This document shows positions 12,187-23,280 of a DNA stretch of 64,000 bases, one piece after another; within the stretch, counting starts at the first letter, position 1; the number at the start of each line of letters is the position of its first letter. This DNA is from Owenia fusiformis. Taxonomy: Eukaryota; Annelida; Polychaeta; Sabellida; Oweniidae. Position numbers and translations under genes: made by a program. Below the pieces are notes generated by a model that did not search any database, was not told where the DNA came from, and was given only the letters and a program-made list of their open reading frames with translations. The stretch covers positions 34,032,166-34,096,165 of the forward strand of contig CAIIXF020000011.1 in the NCBI GenBank assembly GCA_903813345.2, in the 5' to 3' direction.

Positions 12187-13006
12187 ACAAGGCATTAACA
12201 TGACAAAATGTGACCACCTAGTTGCTCACAATATCATTAGCTCAATCTTAAGTCAGATTTGAATTTCTGAGAACTTGTAGATGATTTTGAAAATAAAAAT
12301 TGGTCAATTTGAAGCAAGTTGAAAAAATACCTTTTTGACCCTAAGAAGGTCATTGAAGGTGAAATCTCAAATCTAAAGTTAGATTTGAACTTCTGAGAAC
12401 TTGTAGATGATTTTGAAAAAAAATTTGGTCAATTTGAAGCAAGTGACATTGAGAAGGTCAAATATTTCTTTGACCTTGAGAATATCATTGAAGGTTAAAT
12501 CTATAGTCAGATTTGAACTTTTGAGAACTTCTAGATGATTTTGAAAAAAGTGGTCAATTTGAAGCAAGTTGAAAAAATACCTTTTTTGACCTTGAGAAGG
12601 TCAATGAAGGTTCAAATCTCAAATCTAAAGTCAGATTTGAACTTCTATAACTTGAAGATGATTTTTAAAAAAAAATTGATCAACTTGAAGCAAGTTAAAA
12701 GACATTTTTTACATTTTTTACCTTTTTTTCACCTTGAAAAAGTCACCGAAGGTCAAATCTTAAACATAAAGTCAGATTTGAACTTCTGAAAACTTGTAAA
12801 TGATTTTGAAAAAAACTGAAGTCAGTCTAAACAGTATTTGTTAAGTTATTGGAAGTTTTAAGAATTGTTTCAGATACCAATCGCCGATCGCCAACCAAAC
12901 TCCAAAAACTGAATGCCAACCACCAAACACCAACTGTCAAATACTGTGACCATCCACAAAAAGTTGGAGACTATAACAACATGATATCACTTATTGTGGT
13001 GACATA
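12187..13006. repeat. Pearl-like repeat, 'TGTGACCACC' subfamily
   Basis: Starts AACAAGGCATTAACATGACA and ends TTGTGGTGACATAA. The core has about five imperfect units of 120-130 bp marked by CAGATTTGAACTTCTGAGAA and by GACCTTGAGAAGGTC. Before the right end, a short C-rich stretch (CCAATCGCCGATCGCCAACC) stands where relatives carry GGAC or CCGGACGCC runs. A close, larger relative is at 44130-46148. It lies between the vWA-lectin gene and the last visible CEP290 exon. Confidence 0.7.
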
Positions 13007-13030
13007 ACTATACAATTACAAAACACCTAC

Positions 13031-16000
13031 CCTATCACTACTGCTTCGCTCCTGTATCAACTCCCTCTCGCGATCCTTCACATCTCTTTGTAAAAGCTCA
13101 ATTTGCCTTTCGAGATCTTGAATCTCATCACGTAGGAATTTGGCATCCCTCGTTGTACCTCCAGCCTCATTTCCAAATCTCTGCAATAATCAAGGACTCT
13201 CAATATATATTTCCAGTTTTGTTCGTATTTATCCACAATCTCAACTATTATTTTATGGCTCTGCTTTGTGAATAAAAACAAAAGTCTTATTTTTGCAAAA
13301 CTTATTGATCAGCCTGGAATATTGTAATGTATTGAAAGAGTCTATAACTAAAGTAATGAAATGAGCACATTCATACAGATATACTGCCAGCCTTATTCAT
13401 ACACTTTATGAAACTTCAGTGTCTATTCATTGCGTGCTCCAGTGTATTTTTCAAATTTGCAGAATTTTGACTTCTTACAATTCTGACAAGTCTACTTGGT
13501 TCAAACCTTTAAGTTCTTATTCTCCATCTTGAGCTTCTCTATTTCCTCCTTGAACTCTCGTTCTCTCCTCGCTTCTCCCTTCCCCTGGTTTTTAGCAGCA
13601 TTCGTCATTTCCTCCTCAAATATTTTTGCCTGAAAGAGTTTGTGGCTATTAGATTATTTACAGTTTCCTTTATCTTTATTAATGCATATTTCTGCCTGAT
13701 CCAGATTTCCGTTAGGACGGACGAGCTCAGTAATGTGTAAATTAGGCATTTTATTTGAGATAGTAAGTCGATATTGGTGAAAATAAGGAAAAAGTACTTT
13801 CTTGGTCCCTTCATTCCAGATCTGCCACGATAAACAAACTGGTTCATTCTCCCTATTACAATATATGCGTAATTGGACTTATTTTGTTTTCCTCATACGC
13901 CCCATCATGTTCTCCCAGAATTTTTCCTTTTCAACTTAATAATATGTATTAGAAAAGCACCAAAATACATAGGGCCACACAATCTATTATAGCCAACCCA
14001 CAAGCAATCTAATATAGACAAAGGTTTCATATAAAAGTTGAATTTGTTTTTTCATATGAAACTGGACCATGGACTTTTGATTGCTTTTAAGGTTTGATTG
14101 AAGCGAATTACCCAATCGAAATGGAATAAATATCCCAAAATCTCAAATGGATATTGAAATCATGACTGTGAAGTATTTTTTATGCTTCAGTGCCAGGGAG
14201 GTCACAGTCAGCCTTCCATTTCTTTCTTTTTGTGCAAATATTTAACTTCAAGAATTTAATAAGTGTCAAATTATATTATGAAGCAGTAAAAATAGTCATA
14301 CATAATTTTCAGCAAACAAATCAAATCAAAGATACGAACAGTCATTTCTTCTGATTATCAATTAACATAATTTCTTACCTGTTCTCCCTTGACATTCATG
14401 ACGGCTTGTGTGACATAGAAAAGTTTCCGTAACCGAACAGCGTCATCTTCTCCCTCCACTTGAAACTACAACATACAAGATAGACATGATTACCCTGGAA
14501 TAGACTCTCTATATGTTGTTATCTATTTCATGCTTTTCTTTTTAAAGTTCGAATGAAGAGACTCATTTTCTAAAGTATTGTTGTCACTCTTTAGTTCGTT
14601 ACATTTCCGATTCCGATTGTTTTTCATGTTATTTACAATTTCAAAGGATGGCATCGATTTTTCTCATGTGTAGGCTCAGAATAAGAAATGTGATTTACAC
14701 CAACCTAATTGCACAATGCACATGTCCAATACAGATTAGAATTCTATTATCAAATAAATCTATTTGTAATCCTAGACATAAAACAAATACTGTAAGAGTC
14801 AATTCAAATTGAAGACAACATAGTGCTCATTTCCTCTCTTTTGGAATTTTGAGGTGCAATCTATTTATTTTAACTGGGTGCATAATTTACATTTGACCCT
14901 ATTAGTGACTTCATGCAAAGTAAAAAAATATCTAAAATCTTGAATAACCGCATGGTTCGAAACTCAGAAACTCCCAGCTGCCTGACTGCAAATGGCAATT
15001 ATTTTTGCTCTTAGCAACTGACTCGAGGAAAAAACCACTTGCCTATTGGCCAATGGACTAAATGCCAATATGTTAAATTGGGCCGTGGGCACTCTGAATC
15101 CTTATTGATTGCAGGGCAACTATCTCTTTATTTTGTAAATATAAACATAAATTTAAATTGTAAACTTCTTCTATTTTCTTAATCTAATGTCCAATATTAG
15201 GTTAGACAATTCCTAAATGTGGGCCTAACGTGTATGCATTTTGGATTTAATTCACCTCTCTGTCTAATTCCAGCTAAGGCCACCGGGGTACTACATGCCA
15301 TGTGCACCAAGTACAATTAGCATCTTGCCAAGTACGAAGTATACATGTTGCCCAGCATGTGGACCAAGTTACAAGTCACATGCTGCCAAGTCCCATATTC
15401 AAAATTTTCGAAGTCTTAATGATAAACCTCGCATGTGCAGCATGTGGACCAAGTTAGCAAGTGACATGGTACCATGTTGCATGTTCAAATAGCATCTTGT
15501 CAAGTTTAAACTATACATCTCGCATGTGCAGCATGTGGACCAAGTTAGCAAGTGACATGCTGCCATGTTACATGTTCAAATAGCATCTTGCCAAGTTTAA
15601 ACTATACATCTTGCATGTGCAGCATGTGGACCAAGTTAGCAAGTGACATGGTACCATGTTGCATGTTCAAATAGCATCTTGCCAAGTTTAAACTATATAT
15701 CTCGCATGTGCTGCATGTGGACCAAGTTAGCAAGTGACATGCTGCCATGTTGCATGTTCAAATAGCATCTTGCCAAGTTTAAACTATACACCTCGCATGT
15801 GCAGCATGTGGACCAAGTTAGCAAGTGACATGCTACCATGTTGCATGTTCAAATAGCATCTTGCCAAGTTTAAACTATACATCTCGCATGTGCAGCATGT
15901 GGACCAAGTTAGCAAGTGACATGCTATCATGTTGCATGTTCAAATAGCATCTTGCCAAGTTTAAACTATACATCTCGCATGTGCTGCATGTGGACCAAGT

Positions 16001-19000
16001 TAGCAAGTGACATGCTGCCATGTTGCATGTTCAAATAGCATCTTGCCAAGTTTAAACTGTACATCTCGCATGTGCAGCATGTGGACCAAGTTAGCAAGTG
16101 ACATGCTACCATGTTGCATGTTGAAATAGCATATTGCCAAGTTTAAACTATACAACTCGCATGTGCAGCATGTGGACCAAGTTGCCAAGTGACATGGTAC
16201 CATGTTGCATGTACAGATAGCATCTTGCCAAGTTTAAACTATACATCTCGTCTCGCATGTGCAGCATGTGGACCAAGTTAGCAAGTGACATGCTACCATG
16301 TTGCATGTTGAAATAGCATCTTGCCAAGTTTAAACTATACAACTCGCATGTGCAGCATGTGGACCAAGTTGCCAAGTGACATGGTACCATGTTGCATGTA
16401 CAAATAGCATCTTGCCAAGTTTAAACTATACAGCTCGCATGTGCAGCATGTGGACCAAGTTGCCAAGTGACATGGTACCATGTTGCATGTACAGATAGCA
16501 TCTTGCCACGTTTAAACCATACGACTCACATGTGCAGCATGTGGACCAAGTTGCCAAGTGGCATGCTGCCATGTTGCATGTTCGAATAGCATCTTGCCAA
16601 GTTTCAACTATACATCTCTCATGTGCAGCATGTGGATCAAGTTCCAAAATGACACGTTTGTTTATTTGGAATGGGAAATTAAATGATAAAATATATTTTT
16701 AAACTAAAAAGTTTGTTTAATGAACGGTAAAACGAATGAAATGAACACAAATTTGGAAAATGTAATTTAAAAAATGGTAAATTGGTATATAAGTTTGAGC
16801 TTTGTAGTAAGCATATGAAGAAATCATCCTCTACAATATTCTTGGTTAGCTGACCACTAACTCCCGGGCACTGACTACATTTGTATTCTGCCACTCTCAG
16901 GCCAGTAGTCAGCTTTTACCAGGGAGGGAAGCAGGGGGGAGGGCTGTTTTTAAAGAATTCCATGAGGGATTTGACTTTTCCTTTGCATTATACCTTAGAA
17001 TTCACACATGTAAAATGTTTCAATATGATAATAATAGATTACTAACTTTATGTTCTCATAAAACAAAAATAGATTGCAGAGAATAATTTATTATGTAGAG
17101 ATGATTTTATTATGGAATAATTGTGAAGTAATAAACTTGTTAATGTTACAAAGCTATGGACACCATATCACTGTATCATATACAATTATTCTAACACAAT
17201 TCTAAACACATGTGAACATTATAGTATCCTTGTATTAATGTTCCAATCTGAGTGTCAGTTAGTTCACTAAGTAGGCTCCCTGGTCAGAAACATCTTGAAT
17301 TCTTGAATAAGTAGAAATAAGAATATAACTGTATTTATGTAGAATTGAAAATCTGTATATCTGCAAATATAGAACATTTACCATTGCCCATGAGTTTTCT
17401 GCTCTGTAGAAAGACCATAAATGCATATCTTTATGAATTTATATAATCAATAGCACTTTAAGTCCCCATATAAGGTCTAAATCACTCTGGCTTATACTGT
17501 AGTCTTACTCAGTGTTATATGGAAGAATGTGAAACTTATTTTAATTGCTAATTATGAATTTATATAAAACTAACTTTTATAACTAACTTTTAGAGATCAC
17601 ATATATATTCTAATAAGCGATAATTCAAACCAATGCATAGCATTCATCCTCACATGATTTTGGTGAAAAATTAAGAAAATTGGTTCAAGAATAGGCGAGA
17701 AATGAACTCGTCAATGCTTTAAAATGGTTCAGAGAAAAATGTATTTCAAAATTTCTTCTTTCCTCCCGTATTTTTGACTGAAATCTCCCTTAATCTACCG
17801 TGTTTGAGCTAAATCTACAGTCAGTAACCTTGATTATTGGACTTCTTTCTTTTACTTTCAGTTTTACAGCAGGGAAATGTATATTTTCTGTAAAAACTGA
17901 GCGAGCAAAGGAACCCTCATAATACTTGTTCAGGGCCAACTTACATCATGGGCTTTTAATAATCAGCCTGATTACTCATTAATTTTTGTCATATTCTTTT
18001 GTTTTCCCATTTCATTTGACTAAATGAACTTTCATTTAACTTTTATTCACCATGACCTCGTTCAAAACCAATTTCAGGTTGGCAGGTCTGACGTTAGTTG
18101 CAAAATATTTTTGATATGCTAAACCATTGAAGTGGCGCATCATTAAAAAAAATTCAACTTTTATTTGAAAAATGGCGGGAAATTTGATAACGAGAAATGA
18201 AAAAATTCAAAAAATGAATTTAACCCTTACCCCAAAAATTGAATTTAACCCTAAGACCATGAATATGTGTGTCAAAAATGTAAAATAAATTAAAAAATGA
18301 ATTCCATAAATAAATAAATTTTTCTATGTCAAAATATAAAAAAAAGAATTTAATTCTAACCTTAACCCTAACCCTAACCATCCCCAACCCTATTAAACCA
18401 GATGGAGTTTTAAATGATTACCTAACCCTGACCTACCCACTGAGGACACAGGACGCGTACCAGACCCTAATGATACAGGGTCTACTTGGCAGGAGCAGCG
18501 ATCACTATCAGTAGGGTCTGGCACATGAACACCGCTCCTGCAAAGAGAAATGAGTTAACCGTAGCCTTAACCCTAACCCTAATTACCAACCCCAACCCTA
18601 TCAAACCAGATGGAGTTTTAAATGATTACCTAACCCTGACCTACCCACTGAGGACACAGGACGCGTACTAGACCCTAATGATACAGGGTCCAATTGGCAG
18701 GAGCGGTTATCGCATACCAGACCCTAATGATACAGAGTCCACTTGGCAGGAGCAGCGTTCGCATACCAGACCCTAATGATACAAGATCCACTTGGCAGGA
18801 GCGGCAATTGTGTACCAGACCCTAATGATACAGGGTCCACTTGGCAGGAGCGGCGTTTGCATACCAGACCCTAATGATACAGGATCTACTTAGCAGGAGC
18901 AGCGATCCCTAACCAACCCTATTAAACCAGATGGGGTTTTAAATGATTACCTAACCCTGAACTACCCACTGAGGACACAGGACACGTACCAGACCCTAAT

Positions 19001-21530
19001 GATACAGGAACCACTTTGCAGGAGCGGCGATCGTGTCCCAGACCCTAATGATACAGGGTCCACTTGGCAGGAGCGGCGATCGTGTACCAGACCCTAATGA
19101 TAGAGGGTCCACTTGGCAGGAGCGGCATTCGTGTACCAGACCCTAATGATACAAGGTTCACTTTGCAGGAGCAGCGATCGCTATCAGTAGGGTCTGGCAC
19201 ATGAACACCGCTCCTGCAAAGTGAAATGAGTTTAAACCGTAACCTCAACCCACCCTAACCAACCCTATTAAACCAGATGGGGTTTTAAATGATTACCTAA
19301 CCCTGACCTACCCACTGAGGACACAGGACACGTACCAGACCCTAATGATACAGGGTCCACTTGGCAGGAGCAGCGTTCGCATACCAGACCCTAATGATAC
19401 AAGATCCACTTGGCAGGAGCGGCAATTGTGTACCAGACCCTAATGATACAGGGTCCACTTGGCAGGAGCGGCGTTTGCATACCAGACCCTAATGATACAG
19501 GATCTACTTAGCAGGAGCAGCTATCCCTAACCAACCCTATTAAACCAGATGGGGTTTTAAATGATTACCTAACCCTGAAGTACCCACTGAGGACACAGGA
19601 CGCGTATCAGACCCTAATGATACAGGGTCCACTTGGCAGGAGCGGCGATCATGTACCAGACCCTAATGATAGAGGGTCCACTTGGCAGGAGCGGCATTCG
19701 TGTACCAGACCCTAATGATACAAGGTTCACTTTGCAGGAGCAGCGATCGCTATCAATAGGGTCTGGCACATGAACGCCGCTCCTGCAAAGTGAAATGAGT
19801 TTAAACCGTAACCTCAACCCACCCTAACCAACCCTATTAAACCAGATGGGGTTTTAAATGATTACCTAACCCTGACCTACCCACTGAGGACACAGGACAC
19901 GTACCAGACCCTAATGATACAGGAACCACTTTGCAGGAGCGGCGATCGTGTCCCAGACCCTAATGATAGAGGGTCCACTTGGCAGGAGCGGCATTCGTGT
20001 TATAGACCCTAATGATACGAGGTCAACTTGGCAGGAGCGGCGATTGCGTACCAGACCCTAATAATACAGGGTCAACTTGGCAGGAGCGGTGATCACATAC
20101 CAAACCCTAATGATAAAGTGTCCACTTGGCAGGAGCAGCGTTCACGGTTCACGTACATCTTTTATTGACTCAGATGTCATCACAATGACATATTAGTCAG
20201 TACAATGTACAATATACAAAAATAACTTAGACTAAACTAACTACAAAATACAAAATGTAAACAACATGACAAATGCAAAAATATAAGTTATGAGTCAAGT
20301 TTTAAATACAGCATAAGAAAATGTAAAATATCAGTGTGATGTATCATTGACACAATGTTCATCCAACACATATACAATGTATGAATTAAAGATCATTGCC
20401 AGGATCAATAAATGACTATGTCTGTTGAACTTGGCAACATGCACACATGGCACCACCAACATTTCTGGTACATGGTACAGATGCTAATACAAGATGGCAA
20501 GTGGAACCATGTTGAGCATTAATAGACATTATTATAACATGGACATCCAACATGCCATGCTACAGCCAATAGCCATATTTATCACATGACAACATGCTGT
20601 ACTTGGTAAGTTGTGAACTTGGGATCACTTGAATCAAGGTACTTGGCACACATGCAAATATAAGATGGCAAGTATGCCAATGCAACATGTATAAATCAAC
20701 ATGCACATCCAACATGCGAACATGGCAGTACTCACAAATTCTGATACATGTACACATGCTAAAACAAGATGCCATGTCCAACCAAAATAGTACATGTTCC
20801 AATCTAGAATAAATCTTGAATTATCACTTGCACATTCAACATGCCATGTTGAGCCAGTTGCTCTGTCTTTCACATGCTAGACCAGTAGCATCTTGTCAGA
20901 AAGGTACTTGCTAAAATATTGCCATGTTACAAACAAGTATATGCCAAGTGACTGCATCTTGTAGATATTACCACTTGGCAACATGGCAGAACATGGCATG
21001 TTTGGACCCGGTGGCCATAAATGTCTAATTCAGTTAGAACAGACCTCGTATAAATACTGAACAAATACTTGTGAATTTGTTCTGTAGTTTAACATTATGA
21101 TCATAGTCAGATTGCGGATTGTACCAAGAGATGACTTGTATTATATACTAAGCAAATTAAACATGCACCCAAAATAAAAAACCACAAAACCTGTGCATCA
21201 TTTTAGTTCACTTATCACTCTCAATAATACAAGAACACAGTGTGGGGTTGAACGAAATTTTTTGCAAACTTGCGCTTTCCCACAATCCCACAATAACAGC
21301 GCCATCTATCTAAACTCACTAAAATCAAATAACTTCATTATTTATCAAATAATATTAAAATGAGAATTCAGGTTGAAAATAGCATTTTTGAGAAATAGAA
21401 CATAACAAATTCAATAAACTGAAAAAAAGTAGTATACCTCAACCAGGCTGTCGTAGAGTTCATCAGCCTTGACATCATCGACCTCATCGGTGTTGACAAC
21501 CAGCAAACTTTCCCAGTCCAGAGGCGGCAT
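13031..21530 (-). CDS. CEP290: CEP290, N-terminal four coding exons (3' part not in window)
   Basis: Minus-strand exons 21530-21438, 14465-14379, 13629-13507 and 13180-13031 are all phase 0 with consensus borders and encode 151 aa. The start, MPPLDWESLLVVNTDEVDD, matches the distinctive N terminus of the ciliary transition-zone protein CEP290. Exon 2 (KLFYVTQAVMNVK) and exon 4 (EAGGTTRDAKFLRDEIQDLE) match the following human segments, and exon 3 is a charged coiled coil. CEP290 is a coiled-coil protein of about 2,500 aa that gates cilia. The remaining exons should lie left of 13031, but the opposite-strand vWA-lectin gene and repeats are found there instead. Either the next intron is over 13 kb and hosts that gene, or this is a partial copy. 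Intron 2 (14466-21437) holds satellite arrays. Confidence 0.85.
15290..16655. repeat. 91-bp tandem satellite, about 15 copies
   Basis: The marker CTCGCATGTGCAGCATGTGG recurs every 91 bp (15428, 15519, 15610, 15701 and so on), followed by ACCAAGTTAGCAAGTGACATG and CATCTTGCCAAGTTTAAACTA. Copies are very similar, differing mainly at a few positions (GCTGCC/GCTACC/GGTACC). Reading frames through the array on either strand are by-products of the 91-bp period. Confidence 0.95.
16660..18190. other. Non-repetitive stretch of CEP290 intron 2
   Basis: AT-rich sequence without recognisable exons, inverted repeats or tandem units. I see nothing that can be annotated. Confidence 0.4.
18190..20150. repeat. 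Complex satellite with about 50-bp units and TAACCC runs
   Basis: The basic unit is about 49-50 bp, ACCAGACCCTAATGATACAG followed by GGTCCACTTGGCAGGAGCGG. It is interrupted by a longer block (AACCCTATTAAACCAGATGG, then GTTTTAAATGATTACC) that appears six times, at about 18388, 18595, 18910, 19260, 19532 and 19830. Near 18505, 19185 and 19755 the unit appears inverted (GGTCTGGCACATGAAC...GCTCCTGC), forming local hairpins. Three telomere-like TAACCC repeats occur at about 18359-18378, too few for a telomere. Confidence 0.85.
20150..21020. repeat. Degenerate relatives of the 91-bp satellite vocabulary
   Basis: Words such as AACATGCCATG, ACAAGATGGCAAG, ACTTGGCAACATGG and TACATGTACACATGC recur without a fixed period. 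They resemble decayed inverted copies of the 15.3-16.6 kb units. No coding region recognised. Confidence 0.4.
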
Positions 21531-21537
21531 CTATAAA

Positions 21538-21589
21538 ACAAGACAATAACAGGATAAAATGTGACCACCTAGTAAGTTATTTGTGGGTT
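21538..21589. repeat. Left part of a 'TGTGACCACC' repeat, split by the LINE
   Basis: ACAAGACAATAACAGGATAA followed by AATGTGACCACCTAG matches the left ends at 12187 and 44130. The repeat continues to TTTGTGGGTT at 21589 and resumes after the LINE at 30358, so the LINE landed inside it. Its outer edge is only a few bases from the CEP290 start-codon exon. Confidence 0.65.
21575..21589. repeat. 15-bp target-site duplication, left copy
   Basis: AGTTATTTGTGGGTT at 21575-21589 is repeated exactly at 30358-30372, immediately after the poly(A) run. This brackets the retrotransposon insertion. Confidence 0.9.
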
Positions 21590-22467
21590 GAGGACTGCGA
21601 AAAAACCATTAAGACGTTCTTAAGTCAGAAACTTGGAATCGAAGCTGATAATATACGATTTGAACGAGTACATCGTATACCCCTAGGGCCAAAATCAAAA
21701 TATAAATTCACGAGAACGCTGACAGCCAAATTCCTTTGGTACCAAGACAGGGAAAACGTCTGGAAGCAGCGATTTAAACTTAAAAACCACAAAGGGTTTT
21801 TCATGTCCGATAGCCTTCCTGCAGAAGCCGAACGAAACAGACAAATCCTGCTTCCTATCTTTAAAAAGGCGAAATCGTTAAATCGAAAGTGTACCTTGTA
21901 TGCAGACACGCTTTCTCTAGACGGAGTACGCTACAAAGTGCGCGATTTACACAAACTACCAAGCTACCTTCTTCCACTTCAAAGCACAGTCAGAACCGAA
22001 GGTGATATCTCCCTCTACAATGATCAAGTCTCCCCCTGGGAGCTACACATGAATGTGTCTTCAACGAGAAGGGAGTAACCTACAATAGTTTAGCCCAATA
22101 TATCGGTGCTTCAAAAGCAAAATACCTGGATGATCCGAATGCAGTGGATGCCATAATGATGATAAAAAACCAAAAGATGTGCCATCATATGTCAAACCTA
22201 ACAGCCACCCCCACAAAACTCAACAGCTGGAACAAGAATCTCGAAGATGTGCTCAAAAAGGGTAATTACTTAAAATTCAGCCAAAACCCATACCTCAAAG
22301 CAATACTTAAATCAACTGGAACCAAAACTCTAGGTGAATGCAACCCACATAATGAGCTAACTGGAACTGGTTTCAAACTAAGTGACAAAGACGCCTTTAA
22401 CCCCAATAAATGGAAGGGTAGAAACTTTGGGGGTTTATCTCTCATGGCTGTGAGAGAGGCAATATAA
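21590..22467 (+). pseudogene. LINE ORF1: RRM/L1-ORF1p-like region fused to NADAR (YbiA-like) domain, one frameshift
   Basis: The first part (to about 22035) reads as the RRM and C-terminal domain of L1-type ORF1 proteins, the RNA-binding chaperone of the retrotransposition particle: WVEDCEKTIKTFLSQKLGIE, then FERVHRIP, LTAKFLWYQDRENVW, LYADTLSLDGVRY. A one-base slip in the C5 run at 22032-22036 moves the frame. The new frame runs THECVFNEKGVTYNSL, QYIGASKAKYLDD, YLKFSQNPYLKAILKSTGTK, then NPNKWKGRNFGGLSLMAVRE, and stops at 22467. That order is the NADAR fold (DUF1768, E. coli YbiA type), known to act on ADP-ribose-linked substrates. The Glu usual in the 'SxEHYxQ' motif aligns with Ala here, and the usual Trp-Gly is replaced by Thr-Gly, so catalysis in this copy is doubtful. 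Confidence 0.75.
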
Positions 22468-23280
22468 CAAAAAAAACTTACATTGGCTTGACAGTCTTAT
22501 ACTCAGAGAGTCGGTGAGGTTACTTATATTCAATTATCATCACATTCAAAATATATACAGATAGAATATCTCACATTGAAATTTTGATATGAAATCCTAA
22601 AGTTTCATATATACAGTAAGTAGTCTTGACGTTATATAGGTAACCGAAACGACCCTCTCGTATAGGATTAAGCTCTACAAGCAGAATCCATCTCTAGTGC
22701 TTCGAATTCGGAAGAATGACGGACTCTCCTCAGAACTGTTTACACATATATATATAGTGTTTGTTGCGTTATTATGTGTTGTTTTTCATAGCAAGTACCA
22801 TGTCTATAACCATGCAGCGTTTATGTCTATGTACACAAATGAGTTTTAAATCAAATCAATGGTTGTAGATGTTTAAAATTAACATATACTTTTTGTTTCC
22901 ATAAATACCATGTCAATGTTTATAATGTACATGTAGTCTAGAAACCTTATCTTACAGCATTCATGTTTATGGTACCTAATGGTGCATATACCCTTCACTA
23001 GAGCTGCATAATTTAAATAAAGAATACTCTATACGTTTATACATGTTAATGATTTAAAATTTAAGATTGTAATTTTGAGTCATAATAAGGTAACTATGAA
23101 ATGCATTAAGTGAAATCTTGTATTTAAAGTACACTTTGCAAATACTATACTTTGTATGTTCAGATATCTTGACGAATCACAAATAAGGTAAACATCTTAA
23201 ACTTAACAACTTTTCTTCATACGTAATGCTGCATTGTTTTTTGGGCATGCAGTATAATGCGGTGTATATTATAAAAGGGT
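22468..23280 (+). other. LINE spacer after ORF1
   Basis: AT-rich non-coding sequence between the ORF1 stop and the tandem array. No frame of note and no similarity I recognise. It belongs to the LINE because it lies within the target-site duplications. Confidence 0.5.

Larger units (their letters stand above)
15270..21020. repeat. Composite array element bounded by a short inverted repeat, in CEP290 intron 2
   Basis: GGCCACCGGGGTACTACATG near 15280 is mirrored at the right by ATGTTTGGACCCGGTGGCC (about 20998-21015). Words such as CATGCCATG, AAGTTGCCAAG and GCATCTTG recur in the outer blocks. Between them lie a 91-bp satellite, a non-repetitive stretch and a second array. The inverted ends suggest one element that has expanded by internal amplification, but they are short, so the boundaries are tentative. 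Confidence 0.4.

Noticed and set aside
15295-16647. Several frames in the 91-bp satellite
   Set aside because: Repeat by-products; 91 is not a multiple of three, so frames shift each unit and no coherent protein results.
18326-19817. Frames in the complex satellite and a telomere interpretation of TAACCC
   Set aside because: Frames repeat with the array. Only about three TAACCC units are consecutive, and host genes continue on both sides, so it is not a chromosome end.
22144-22467. Bacterial contamination as the source of the NADAR-like segment
   Set aside because: It is in frame (after one slip) with the LINE ORF1, within the target-site duplications, and has the AT-rich codon use of the rest of the element.
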